From NCBI GenBank assembly GCA_024401355.1, contig JAKSLF010000028.1:1-37167 (forward strand): a DNA stretch of 37,167 nt, written 5' to 3'. Numbering within the stretch: the stretch's first letter is position 1; every line of letters starts with the position of its first letter. The position numbers and the translations under genes are program-made. Below the pieces are notes generated by a model. It was not told the DNA's origin and did not search any database. It saw only the letters and a list, made by a program, of their open reading frames with translations. Below, piece by piece: positions 8,552 to 17,582 of this stretch. This DNA is from Bacteroidales bacterium. Lineage in GTDB: Bacteria > Bacteroidota > Bacteroidia > Bacteroidales > Marinilabiliaceae.

Positions 8552-9544
8552 ATGGAATCTATAACATTTCTACATCCTGGATACTTCTGGCTACTATTGG
8601 TCATTCCAGTCTATGTGGCATGGTATATATGGAAAAGGCGAACGCTGAACGCCACGATACAGATATCGACATTGTCACCATTTGACGGAGTCCCTCAGTC
8701 GTGGAAGAGCTATCTGCGTCATTTGCCGATGGTTTTGAGAATGTTGGCCTTGGTGGCAGTTGTGGCCGTAATAGCACGTCCACAGTCGAGCAATAGTTTC
8801 CGTGACGAAAAGACAGAGGGCATCGACATAGTGATGGCAGTCGACATCTCGGGCAGTATGCAGGCCATAGATTTCAAGCCGAACCGTCTTGAGGCAGCCA
8901 AGGAAGTGGGTATACAATTTGTGTCGAACCGTCCGAATGACAATATCGGTCTGGTGATATTTGCCGGCGAAAGCTTTACTCAGTGCCCTCTGACCACAGA
9001 CCATGCAGCACTGACGAACCTCTTCAACGACGTGAAGCTTGGTATGCTCGAAGATGGAACAGCAATAGGCATGGGTCTGGCAACCTCAGTTAGCCGCATA
9101 AAAGAGAGCAAAGCCAAGAGCAAAGTGATAATACTCCTGACCGACGGATGTAACAACCGAGGCGACATCACACCTCAAAAGGCAGCAGAGATAGCACAGA
9201 CATTTGGTGTGAGAGTATACACCATTGGTGTCGGCACACGCGGAACAGCACAGGTGCCAGTGCAGACAGCCTTTGGAGTGCAGTATGTCGACCAGGAAGT
9301 GAAGATAGACGAAGAGCTGCTCACGCAGATAGCCGACATGACGGGAGGCAAATACTTCCGTGCGACAAACAAGAGCAGTCTCAAGTCGATATATGAGGAG
9401 ATAGACCAGATGGAAAAGACAATACTTGACGTGCGTGAATTCACGAAGAAAACTGAAGAGTATCTGCCTTTTGCCATTGCTGCAATGTTATTGCTGCTGC
9501 TCGAAGTAGTGCTTCGCAACACGTTATTGAGGACATTGCCATAA
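8552..9544 (+). CDS. batA: VWA-domain membrane protein BatA
   Basis: A 330-residue protein with membrane segments near residues 10-27 and 60-75 and a C-terminal span (FAIAAMLLLLLEVVL). Between them lies a von Willebrand factor A domain with a complete MIDAS: DISGS (98-102), Thr in DGTAIGMG, and Asp in LLTDGCNNRG. In Bacteroides fragilis the bat genes were linked to aerotolerance. The VWA domain should face the periplasm and bind partners through a divalent metal. Gene order moxR-DUF58-X-batA-batB is the standard one. Confidence 0.94.
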   Translation: MESITFLHPGYFWLLLVIPVYVAWYIWKRRTLNATIQISTLSPFDGVPQSWKSYLRHLPMVLRMLALVAVVAVIARPQSSNSFRDEKTEGIDIVMAVDISGSMQAIDFKPNRLEAAKEVGIQFVSNRPNDNIGLVIFAGESFTQCPLTTDHAALTNLFNDVKLGMLEDGTAIGMGLATSVSRIKESKAKSKVIILLTDGCNNRGDITPQKAAEIAQTFGVRVYTIGVGTRGTAQVPVQTAFGVQYVDQEVKIDEELLTQIADMTGGKYFRATNKSSLKSIYEEIDQMEKTILDVREFTKKTEEYLPFAIAAMLLLLLEVVLRNTLLRTLP

Positions 9545-9571
9545 AGAATTAACTGTAAAAAGAGATTAATA

Positions 9572-10651
9572 ATGGATTCATTCAGATTTGCTCATCCATA
9601 TTTTCTATATCTGCTTCTTCTCGTGCCATTGTTTGCCGTGCTGATGTTCTACTTCAGCCGACGCAGGAAGAAAGCATTTGAGGAATTTGGCCAGATGCGT
9701 CTGCTCGTGCATCTCATGCCTGCGATGAGCGAGAAGCGATTCAACATAAAGAGCTGGCTGCTGATAATAGCATTTGCCTTGCAGGTGGTAGTACTCGCTG
9801 GACCGCAGTTTGGTGCGAAGCTGGAGACAACAAAACGCAAAGGCATCGAGTTGATGATAGCCATCGACGTGTCGAACAGTATGAACGCACAAGATATAGC
9901 TCCGTCGCGACTTGACATGGCAAAGATGGCCGTGTCGCGTCTGGTGGACAAACTGTCGGACGACCGTCTGGGTATAGTAGTATTTGCAGGTCAGGCATAC
10001 GTGCAGTTGCCTATAACGACCGACTTTCCATCGGCTAAGATGTTTATGCAGAGCATCAATACAGACATGGTGCCGACGCAGGGAACTGCTATAGGCGCAG
10101 CAATAAATCTATGCGTTAATTCGTTCAGTTCGCAGCAGGACATAAACCGTGCAATCATAGTGATCACCGATGGTGAAAACCACGAAGACGACGCAGTTCA
10201 AGCAGCAAGCAAGGCTGCTCAGATGGGTATCAAAGTATATACAGTCGGCATGGGTACAACAAAGGGAGCTCCAGTTCCAGTTGTTCCAGGAGACATGAGA
10301 AACTTCATCAAAGACAAAGATGGACAAGTCGTGATAACACGTATCGACGAGCAGTCGCTGATGCAGGTTGCTGCAGCCGGAAATGGTGCATACGTATCGG
10401 CCAACAACATACGAGCAGGCATCAATGCGCTTATCGATGAACTCAACTCGATAGAGAAGACTGAATTTGAGGCAAAGGTATATACGGCCTACAACGAGAG
10501 ATTCCAATATTTTGAGGCAGTAGTTCTTTTCCTGTTGCTATTGGATCTGCTCATTCTCGGTCGTAAAAATCCGAAGTTGTCGGGCTTTGATATATTCACT
10601 CGCAAGAATGAACACAAAGACCTGTTTATCGAACCTTCAAGTAAGGCATAA
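9572..10651 (+). CDS. batB: VWA-domain membrane protein BatB
   Basis: A 359-residue paralogue of BatA with the same plan: an N-terminal span (YFLYLLLLVPLFAVLMFYF), a second near 62-77, the VWA domain, and a C-terminal span (AVVLFLLLLDLLIL). MIDAS residues are DVSNS (99-103), QGTAIGAA and VITDGENHEDD. It starts 27 bases after batA. BatA and BatB are thought to interact in the envelope. The soluble C-terminal tail of about 30 charged residues is a plausible cytoplasmic contact site, by inference. Confidence 0.94.
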   Translation: MDSFRFAHPYFLYLLLLVPLFAVLMFYFSRRRKKAFEEFGQMRLLVHLMPAMSEKRFNIKSWLLIIAFALQVVVLAGPQFGAKLETTKRKGIELMIAIDVSNSMNAQDIAPSRLDMAKMAVSRLVDKLSDDRLGIVVFAGQAYVQLPITTDFPSAKMFMQSINTDMVPTQGTAIGAAINLCVNSFSSQQDINRAIIVITDGENHEDDAVQAASKAAQMGIKVYTVGMGTTKGAPVPVVPGDMRNFIKDKDGQVVITRIDEQSLMQVAAAGNGAYVSANNIRAGINALIDELNSIEKTEFEAKVYTAYNERFQYFEAVVLFLLLLDLLILGRKNPKLSGFDIFTRKNEHKDLFIEPSSKA

Positions 10652-10703
10652 GCATAGTAAGTCATATATGAACACGAAGAATAACATAAAAAAATCAACG
10701 GTG

Positions 10704-11357
10704 ATGAAATATCTATTGATTATATTGATGTTGTTTCCTCTGATGGCCAACGCCCAGCAGGAGCGTAAATACATACGCGACAGCTATAAGTTGTATCGCG
10801 ATAGCATATTTGACGAAGCTCAGGAAGCTGCGGTAAAGGCGATGGCGGTAAACCCCAACTCGTATGAAGCCAATTACAACTATGCCAACGCTTTGTTCCA
10901 GCAGCAAAAGTATGACGAAGCGCTAGAGAAATACCAGCAGATGGCAGCAAACGAAACAGACCAGCAGCGCCTGGCAGAGCTGTATCATAATATGGGTGAT
11001 TGCCACTTCGCTAAAAAAGAACTCGAAAAAGCGATAGACAACTTCAAGACATCCTTGAAAAACAATCCTGCTGATGACCAGACAAGATATAACCTTGTCG
11101 CAACAAAGAAGATGCTCAACAACCAGCAGCAGAATCAGAACCAGAATCAACAGCAGCAACAACAGCAAGAACAACAGCAGCAGGAGCAGCAACAGCAACA
11201 ACAGCAGCAACAGCAGCAACAGCAGCAGCAAAATGATATGAGCAGAGAAGATGCCGAGCGACTACTTCAGGCGATACAGCAAGATGAAAATAAGCTTCAG
11301 GAAGAGCGCAAGAAGATGCCAGTAGGCCAGAAACGCAAAATTGAAAAGAACTGGTAG
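10704..11357 (+). CDS. batC: TPR protein BatC with long polyglutamine tract
   Basis: A 217-residue exported TPR protein. The signal peptide is MKYLLIILMLFPLMANA-QQ. Tetratricopeptide-like helices run from about 30 to 135 (for example ANYNYANALFQQQKYDEALEKY and ELYHNMGDCHFAKKELEKAIDNF). Residues 141-176 are 31 Gln with 3 Asn and 2 Glu, followed by a charged tail DAERLLQAIQQDENKLQEERKK. ATG 10668 is an alternative start, but 10704 gives a clean signal peptide. BatC is thought to scaffold the Bat complex; the tract may be a flexible linker. It lies 52 bases after batB. Confidence 0.88.
   Translation: MKYLLIILMLFPLMANAQQERKYIRDSYKLYRDSIFDEAQEAAVKAMAVNPNSYEANYNYANALFQQQKYDEALEKYQQMAANETDQQRLAELYHNMGDCHFAKKELEKAIDNFKTSLKNNPADDQTRYNLVATKKMLNNQQQNQNQNQQQQQQQEQQQQEQQQQQQQQQQQQQQQNDMSREDAERLLQAIQQDENKLQEERKKMPVGQKRKIEKNW
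11124..11231 (+). repeat. (CAG/CAA)n trinucleotide tract inside batC
   Basis: Thirty-six codons: 31 CAG or CAA, three AAT (Asn) and two Glu codons. The longest uninterrupted run is 15 Gln codons. CAG and CAA are mixed, which lowers slippage compared with a pure repeat. Any length change by whole units keeps the frame. Confidence 0.95.
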
Positions 11358-11384
11358 AAATACTGATATCTTAACGATAATTGC

Positions 11385-11392
11385 TATCTTTG
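11385..11392 (+). promoter_or_regulatory. Possible internal promoter -7 box before batD
   Basis: TATCTTTG followed by C matches TAnnTTTG perfectly and lies in the 86-base gap between batC and batD. No good -33 TTTG is seen 19 bases upstream, so this rests on one box. Confidence 0.4.
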
Positions 11393-11443
11393 CAAATTGA
11401 AAATGATGATATTGGACGAATGAACGCCAAGAAAGAAAAGAAT

Positions 11444-13279
11444 ATGAGAACATCTCAGATGAATATACTAAAATGGTTCGTGTGTATGGTGGTGTTGTTG
11501 ATGCCACTATCTGCACGTTGCGACAATACAACATTTGAAGGTCGTGCACCGTCATCAGTAAGAGTAGGCGAGAAATTCCAGCTTACATATACAGTCAATG
11601 CCCAAGCGTCGGATATGCGTATGGGAGAGACAGATGATTTTGACATATTGATGGGACCTGCACGTTCGACATCGACAAGTATGTCCATTGAGAACGGTAA
11701 TATGACTCGTTCGACAACCTGCAGTTTCACGTTTATATTGAAGGCAAAGAAAGAAGGACAGTTTACATTGTCTCCGGCACGTGTCACTGTAGATGGCAAG
11801 CAGATAAACTCGAACGAAGTAACAATCAAAGTAGTCGAAGGTTCTGCCAATATACCAGACAACTCATCGTCGAGTGGCAATGGAACATCAGGCTCTTCGA
11901 GTCAGTCGTCAGCCGGCAAAGATATCGTTGTAGTACAGTCGGTCAACCGTACATCGGTGTATGAGGGAGAACCTGTAGTCTTGACAACCAAAGTATATAC
12001 ACGTGTGCAGCTTCAGAGTCTTTCTGACATCAAGCAGCCAGACCTGACTCAGTTCGTTTCGTCGGACTTGGGTAATATATCTCAGCCTCAGTTCCAGCCA
12101 GAATCAAGAGATGGTGTGGCATATCAGGCAGCGGTATTCAATCAGCAGTTGCTTATCCCTCAGAAGAGTGGCAAGCTGACCATCAACCCAGTAGAGTATG
12201 AGTTTGTAGTTAAAGAGCGTACAAGAAACAGCGGAGGAGGATTCTTTGGAGGATTCTTCGATGATGTACAGCTTGTTCGTCGCAATACACGCAGTAACAG
12301 CATAACGCTCGACGTAAAGCCATTGCCACAGAGCAATATAAAAACAAGCGGTGGCGTTGGTGACTTCAAGTTTGATGTTACAGTAACACCGGATGAGGTA
12401 GAGGCTGACAATAGTGTACAGGTTAAAGTGTCAGTTAGTGGCGAAGGTAATCTGAAATTGTTGACACTTCCAAAGCCACAGTTCCATTCGGACTTTGACA
12501 CGTTTGATCCTAACGAGTCGTCTAATATGGACGTAACCTCAAAAGGTTTCAAGGGTACACGAACAGCGGAGTATCTTATAATACCGCGACGTGAAGGCGA
12601 CTTCGAAATACCAGAATTGAAATTTGTATACTTTGACCCTCAGCAGGGAAAGTATGTGACAAAAGTTCAGGGACCATTCAAGATACACGTAGTGAAAGGT
12701 GACTCTTCATCGCAGGGTAACAACTCGGTGTCATTCTCAAGTGGTAGTCGTGAGCAGGTGCAGTATATAGGAAAGGATATACGCTATGTCCATACGGATA
12801 CGGAATTGTCAATAAAGAACGGCTTCTTCCTGTTCTCGCCATTATTCTTCCTATGTCTTGTTCTGCCATTGGCAATATTTGTCGCAGTGTTCTTCATATA
12901 CAGGAAGAAAGTAAACGACAGCATGAACGTCAGTGGCGTGAAGAGAAGACGTGCTAACAAGGCAGCCATGAAGCGTCTCAAGCAGGCTTCGGTATACATG
13001 AAAGAGCAGAAGAGAGAGGCATTCTTCGATGAAGTGATGCGTGCCCTGTGGGGATATCTGAGTGATAAACTCACATTGCCACTCAGTGTGCTCACCAAAG
13101 ATAACGCCAAGGAAGAGATGGAAAAGCATAACATAAGTTCTGAGGCAGCAGATGAATTTATGCAGTTGCTTGATACATGTGAATTTGCCCGTTATGCTCC
13201 TGTAGAGATGGCAGAGCCAATGAATAAGGTGTATGAGCAGGCATCTAATGTCATAGGCAAGATAGAAGACCAGATGTAA
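11444..13279 (+). CDS. batD: Oxygen-tolerance protein BatD
   Basis: A 611-residue BatD-family protein. The signal peptide spans MNILKWFVCMVVLLMPLSARC. A long beta-rich periplasmic region follows, with a Ser/Gly linker (SSSGNGTSGSSSQSS) near 145-160 separating Ig-like parts. One membrane span (FFLFSPLFFLCLVLPLAIFV) leads to a cytoplasmic tail containing EVMRALWGYLSDKLTLPLSVLT. Starts at 11420, 11444 or 11459 are all in frame; I chose 11444 for its purine-rich leader and normal n-region. The periplasmic part probably scaffolds BatA/BatB. Confidence 0.9.
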   Translation: MRTSQMNILKWFVCMVVLLMPLSARCDNTTFEGRAPSSVRVGEKFQLTYTVNAQASDMRMGETDDFDILMGPARSTSTSMSIENGNMTRSTTCSFTFILKAKKEGQFTLSPARVTVDGKQINSNEVTIKVVEGSANIPDNSSSSGNGTSGSSSQSSAGKDIVVVQSVNRTSVYEGEPVVLTTKVYTRVQLQSLSDIKQPDLTQFVSSDLGNISQPQFQPESRDGVAYQAAVFNQQLLIPQKSGKLTINPVEYEFVVKERTRNSGGGFFGGFFDDVQLVRRNTRSNSITLDVKPLPQSNIKTSGGVGDFKFDVTVTPDEVEADNSVQVKVSVSGEGNLKLLTLPKPQFHSDFDTFDPNESSNMDVTSKGFKGTRTAEYLIIPRREGDFEIPELKFVYFDPQQGKYVTKVQGPFKIHVVKGDSSSQGNNSVSFSSGSREQVQYIGKDIRYVHTDTELSIKNGFFLFSPLFFLCLVLPLAIFVAVFFIYRKKVNDSMNVSGVKRRRANKAAMKRLKQASVYMKEQKREAFFDEVMRALWGYLSDKLTLPLSVLTKDNAKEEMEKHNISSEAADEFMQLLDTCEFARYAPVEMAEPMNKVYEQASNVIGKIEDQM

Positions 13280-13310
13280 AAGATTTGTATAACACTATAC
13301 AATTAAAAGA

Positions 13311-14060
13311 ATGAAAAAAATACTCGTCATATTAGTGTCGTGCATCTTTAGTACTATAGCGAATGCAGAACCAGACTCGAGGATGCAGCAGGCTTTAGCA
13401 AACTGTCAAGAAGGCAAATATGAAGACGCTATAAATGCATACGAAGCGATATTGTCGGAAGGCCGTGAAAGTGCAACCCTATATTATAATCTTGGCTATG
13501 CTTATTATAAATCGGGAAGCCTTGGAAAAGCCATTGTCAACATGGAACGTGCAAAGCGTCTTGCTCCTGGTGATGCAGACGTCGTAGCGAACCTCGAACA
13601 GGCCTATTCGATGACAGACCAGATGCAGACATTGGAACCTGTCTTTTTCGTTAGTTGGTGGCGTTCGTTTACTAATATTCTTGGAAGCGATGGATGGGCA
13701 GTAGTGTTTGTTGTTGTATTCATCTTGTTCCTTTTGGGTGTTAGTGGATTCTTATTTGCCGATGCCATCGTATTACGTAAGGTGGGATTCTATTCAGCGA
13801 TAGTACTGTTCTTTGTTGGCGTTGTAGCGTTGAGCATCTCCATCGGAAAACGAAATGCTATAATAGACGGACAAGAGGGTATAATAATGAGTTCGTCAGT
13901 AACACTTACCACATCTCCAGACAAGAATGGTTCGGAAATGGCAGTTCTTCATGAAGGAACACATGTAGAGATTGTTAGTGAACTTGGTGAGTGGATAGAA
14001 GTGCAGCTGAAGGATGGCAATATCGGTTGGCTGAAGAAGGCTGATATAGAAGTTATTTAA
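13311..14060 (+). CDS. batE: TPR/SH3 protein BatE
   Basis: A 249-residue protein with a signal peptide (cleavage near TIANA-EP). TPR units cover about 20-100 (NCQEGKYEDAINAYEAIL, LYYNLGYAYYKSGSLGKAI). Two membrane spans follow (VVFVVVFILFLLGVSGFLF and AIVLFFVGVVALSI), then a C-terminal bacterial SH3 domain (about 185-249, ending VQLKDGNIGWLKKADIEVI). This TPR-TM-TM-SH3 order is the BatE pattern. It starts 31 bases after batD and is followed by a terminator, so it closes the operon. SH3 domains of this type often contact peptidoglycan; that role is not shown here. Confidence 0.9.
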   Translation: MKKILVILVSCIFSTIANAEPDSRMQQALANCQEGKYEDAINAYEAILSEGRESATLYYNLGYAYYKSGSLGKAIVNMERAKRLAPGDADVVANLEQAYSMTDQMQTLEPVFFVSWWRSFTNILGSDGWAVVFVVVFILFLLGVSGFLFADAIVLRKVGFYSAIVLFFVGVVALSISIGKRNAIIDGQEGIIMSSSVTLTTSPDKNGSEMAVLHEGTHVEIVSELGEWIEVQLKDGNIGWLKKADIEVI

Positions 14061-14086
14061 TAGGACAGAGTGACATTATTTTATAA

Positions 14087-14110
14087 GGGACGTGGCGGTC
14101 GCTACGTCTC
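14087..14110 (+). terminator. Terminator after batE
   Basis: GGGACGTGGC (14087-14096) pairs with GCTACGTCTC (14101-14110) with two G-U pairs around a 4-base loop, followed by TATTCGTTTT. It lies 26 bases after the batE stop. Confidence 0.75.
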
Positions 14111-14134
14111 TATTCGTTTTATATTGCGTACACC

Positions 14135-15163
14135 ATGAAACTATTATTCATTATTTTTTCTATAGCCATAGTTATTTCTGTCAATGCCCAGGAGTTTACC
14201 CTGCAGAACCAATATGGCAAAATGATTAAGAAGTATCCGTTCATAGTTCCATATCAGCCATCTGATAGCGGACTTGTAGTATATAGAGATGTCGTATACA
14301 AGATAGTAACAGAGGGAACTCGTGCACCAAGAAACTTGTGCTTTGATAGTTTTTCGTTGCCTACAGACAACAACTCCAAGAAGCCGTTGCTTGTATTTGT
14401 TCATGGTGGTGGCTGGGCTTCTGGAAGCAAAGAAATGGACCATCCGATGGCTATCGAGATGGCGAGAAAGGGTTTCGTGTGTGTTTGTATTGATTATAGG
14501 AAATCGGGTGAAGCACTATATCCGGCAGCGGTGGAGGATGTATATGCTGCGGTGGGGAATATAAAGAGATATTATTCGGATCTCTTGAATCTGGATGGCA
14601 GAGTCTGTGTCATCGGTAGTTCGGCAGGCGGGCAGTTGGCATCTCTTGTAGGGTGTAATGACAATTATTTGTCTGTCACGGATGACATAGTTTGCGGTTC
14701 GGTGAAAAGGGGTGAAGTAAGTAATATGCATGTTGACAGGGTTATCGATATAGATGGAGTGTTGGCCTTTATTCATAGGGATTCGTCAGAGGGGCAGGAC
14801 AGACCTGGAAAGCCTTCGGCTGCTACACTATGGTTTGGAAAATCATTGGCAGAGGACAAGACAAAAGGACTTGAGGCATCAGCGCTAAATCATGTTAATG
14901 CGAATTCGGCGGATTATGTATTCATTGTCGGTACTCAAAAGCGTTTCACGGCAGGCATAAATGAGATGGGTGATAGTTTGAGACATTATCATCATTGGGC
15001 TAAAACATATCGAATCTTCAGGTCGGAAGATGTCGATGGGAAGTCAGAGACAGAAATAGAAGAGTTGCCTGAATCGACAACACCACATTGCTTCTGGCTA
15101 TTCTCGCCGTGGGCGGAGAAAGTCGTTGAAGCCATGAGTGAAGCACTTGCTGACTGGCTTTAA
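14135..15163 (+). CDS. Secreted alpha/beta hydrolase (esterase/lipase-like)
   Basis: A 342-residue protein with a signal peptide (MKLLFIIFSIAIVISVNA-QE). The oxyanion-hole motif HGGG is at 90-93 and the nucleophile elbow GSSAG at 161-165 (Ser163). IDYR at 119-122 and a late TTPHCFW histidine resemble the BD-FAE/HSL-like esterase fold, so ester hydrolysis in the periplasm or outside is likely; the substrate is unknown. The usual acidic residue near GDxD is replaced by GTQK, so the third triad member is unclear. It lies downstream of the batE terminator, is probably transcribed separately, and converges on the kinase gene. Confidence 0.8.
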   Translation: MKLLFIIFSIAIVISVNAQEFTLQNQYGKMIKKYPFIVPYQPSDSGLVVYRDVVYKIVTEGTRAPRNLCFDSFSLPTDNNSKKPLLVFVHGGGWASGSKEMDHPMAIEMARKGFVCVCIDYRKSGEALYPAAVEDVYAAVGNIKRYYSDLLNLDGRVCVIGSSAGGQLASLVGCNDNYLSVTDDIVCGSVKRGEVSNMHVDRVIDIDGVLAFIHRDSSEGQDRPGKPSAATLWFGKSLAEDKTKGLEASALNHVNANSADYVFIVGTQKRFTAGINEMGDSLRHYHHWAKTYRIFRSEDVDGKSETEIEELPESTTPHCFWLFSPWAEKVVEAMSEALADWL

Positions 15164-15179
15164 TTTGATGTGGTTTTAG

Positions 15180-17567
15180 TTATTGGGCATTGCCATAGCC
15201 GTAATAGTTGCCGTAGCGATAATAGTCTCGTTTTGAATGCTTGGCACCATTGAATAGAAGGCTGAGAGCATTGTTACCCTTTTCCTCTTTAAGTGATTCT
15301 ATTATTTCGTGAAGATGGCTATATTCAGTCTTTCCGGCTTTGACAACAAAGAGGAAGATGTCGGACTCCTTCTGTAGAACGCGGCCATCAGCGACACATC
15401 CAACAGGAGCAGTATCCATGATAATGACATCGTACATGCTCTTGACCTCATTGATGAGTTCCATGTTCTTCTCGCTTGTTATCAGTTCAGACGGGTTAGG
15501 TGGAATAGTACCAGAAGGAAGTACGTCGAGATTGTCGATATGGGTTTTGATAATCAGTTCTTCAAGTGGTATGGAATCGACGAGATGGTCGGTTATACCT
15601 TTTGTGTTGGTTATGCCAAGTGCCTGTTCAGCTCGTGGTCGGCGCAAGTCGTAGTTCATTAGCAGACATTTCTTGCCTGCTTGTGCGAAACTTATTGCGA
15701 TGTTGATAGAGCAGAATGTTTTGCCTTCGCCAGGGTTGCAGCTTGACACAGTTATGACATGGATGTCCTTTTCTGTGGAGATGAACTTCAGTTTAGTACG
15801 CAGAGTACGGAAACTTTCGCTTATGGCTGATTGCGGAATGCTGATAGTAGGAATATCGTCGCAGTTATCCTCTTGTGGTATTATGCCTACCACAGATAGT
15901 CCAGGGACAGTCTTCTTGAGTTCCTTCAGAGAACGTATCTTGTTGTTGGCAAATTCGATAAGGAAGAAAATTATGGCAGGGATAAGGAATCCCAGAGCTG
16001 CCGCAGTAGTGTTGTTCTTGCGAGTGTCGGGCGAGATGCGACCAAGGCTTATCGGGTCTTGGAGGACCTCGTTGTCGGCGGTGTTAGACGCCTTTGCAAT
16101 GAGAGTTTCTGACTCTTTCTGCAAGAGGAAAGTATAGACAGCATCCTGAATGTTGTAGTCGCGTTCGAGATTGAGCGCTTGTGTTTCCATGTCAGGTATT
16201 TGTCCGCTCTCGTTGACCAGTTTTGTCATTTGTCGCTTGAGTTCAGCAATTGTCTGGTCGTAGTTGGCTATCGTTTGGTTGACAATAGTCTGAAGATTCT
16301 TTTTGACAAGAGTCTCTTGCTCGACAACCTCTTTTTTGTATGGGTTCTGTATTGTCTGGACTCTGATAGAGTTGAGAGTCTGCTGTATGGTGATGAGCTC
16401 GCTAACTTGTTTCTGGATGAGTGGGTTGTCGTTAAACGTTGCGACAGAGAAGTAGTCTTCGATGTTGCCTCCATCAGTCAGTTTCTGGTTGAGGAGATGA
16501 AGATTTTCGCGTCGGAGAACCATGTCGCGGACCTCTTGGTCGTAGGTGAAATAGCGTTTGTCGAGGTCGGAAGCGTATTCTTTTCTTGATGCGAAACCAT
16601 GGTTGAGTTTGAATAATTTGAGACGTTCGGTTGCGGCGGCCAGTGAGTCGGCTGTCTGTCTGAGCTGTGTCTTGATGAATGAAAGTGTTCTTGTTGCTGT
16701 TTCATTCTTCTTGTTAAGGTTGTATTCGACAGAGGCGTTGTTGAGGTCGCGGAGGAAAGTCATTACTTTGCGTTGGTTGGTGCCTATGGCAGTTATGTGT
16801 GCCACAGTTCCTCCGTCGGTTGTTACGTTGAAGTCGACGCAATGCTGCCATTGTGAGACCAGATCCTGTATGGTGTTGAAATGGAAGAACGTAGTATATG
16901 TGTATTTCTCGCGTGAGACGTAGCTTTGTGGGTTGAGAGTCATGGAGAACATCTTGTTGGTTATGTTCTGACCAAGGTCGATAGTGAACGTAGTGTCGAC
17001 ATCGGCTGCGTAGAAGTCGGTGAAGTCTTCGGTTGTGAAGTCGTAGCCAAAAATCTGCTGGCCGGTGACGTGCATCTTTACTTTTTTAGGTGAGATGTAC
17101 GTTACTTCGAAATTGGCACCAATAGGCTGTGAGTGCAGGGAGTCGAACGTTACATAGAATGGAGATTCGGCATCGTAGATTTCGGTGTCGAGAAGACGTC
17201 CCTTGTGTATGTATGTTATTTCGTAGTTTTTGCCTTTGATGGCCTGATGGATCATCTTGGGTGAAGTGTAGATGTATTTCTGGTTTTCGAGGTTGCTCTG
17301 TTCGCCGGAGAGTCCGAAGCCTTGTGTCAGTTCGTAGAGCTGCTGGCTGTTGCGTGAAGCCTCCTTGAGGAGGATGGTAGTTCCGGCCTTGTATATTGGT
17401 GTAGACGTCTTGTTGATGAACCATGCGATGCTCATGGAAATAGCCATGCAGATAGCGAATATCCACCAGTAGTGGAGGACATTGTGGAGAAGGCGGGCGT
17501 AGTCCATGTTGTCGAGCCTGCTGTTCTCTTCCTGTGGTTCTTCTATGTAGTAATTATCGTTGGTCAT
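15180..17567 (-). CDS. Capsular/exopolysaccharide tyrosine autokinase (Wzz + BY-kinase)
   Basis: A 795-residue inner-membrane protein of the Wzc type. A first span at about 33-52 (WWIFAICMAISMSIAWF) opens a Wzz chain-length domain, followed by a long coiled-coil region and a second span at about 520-542 (ALGFLIPAIIFFLIEFA). The cytoplasmic BY-kinase has Walker A NPGEGKT near 606-613, Walker A' MNYDLRRP and Walker B IIMDTAP near 717. The last 17 residues hold six tyrosines (YYRYGNYYGYG), the autophosphorylation cluster. Such proteins control polymer length and export of capsule or exopolysaccharide. No other polysaccharide gene is adjacent; the gene follows an amidohydrolase-like gene by 15 bases. 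Confidence 0.93.
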   Translation of the reverse strand: MTNDNYYIEEPQEENSRLDNMDYARLLHNVLHYWWIFAICMAISMSIAWFINKTSTPIYKAGTTILLKEASRNSQQLYELTQGFGLSGEQSNLENQKYIYTSPKMIHQAIKGKNYEITYIHKGRLLDTEIYDAESPFYVTFDSLHSQPIGANFEVTYISPKKVKMHVTGQQIFGYDFTTEDFTDFYAADVDTTFTIDLGQNITNKMFSMTLNPQSYVSREKYTYTTFFHFNTIQDLVSQWQHCVDFNVTTDGGTVAHITAIGTNQRKVMTFLRDLNNASVEYNLNKKNETATRTLSFIKTQLRQTADSLAAATERLKLFKLNHGFASRKEYASDLDKRYFTYDQEVRDMVLRRENLHLLNQKLTDGGNIEDYFSVATFNDNPLIQKQVSELITIQQTLNSIRVQTIQNPYKKEVVEQETLVKKNLQTIVNQTIANYDQTIAELKRQMTKLVNESGQIPDMETQALNLERDYNIQDAVYTFLLQKESETLIAKASNTADNEVLQDPISLGRISPDTRKNNTTAAALGFLIPAIIFFLIEFANNKIRSLKELKKTVPGLSVVGIIPQEDNCDDIPTISIPQSAISESFRTLRTKLKFISTEKDIHVITVSSCNPGEGKTFCSINIAISFAQAGKKCLLMNYDLRRPRAEQALGITNTKGITDHLVDSIPLEELIIKTHIDNLDVLPSGTIPPNPSELITSEKNMELINEVKSMYDVIIMDTAPVGCVADGRVLQKESDIFLFVVKAGKTEYSHLHEIIESLKEEKGNNALSLLFNGAKHSKRDYYRYGNYYGYGNAQ

Positions 17568-17582
17568 TGTCGTGGTGGCCGG

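Noticed and set aside
10923-11231. Minus-strand frame with a polyleucine start
   Set aside because: It is only the reverse reading of the CAG/CAA tract of batC.
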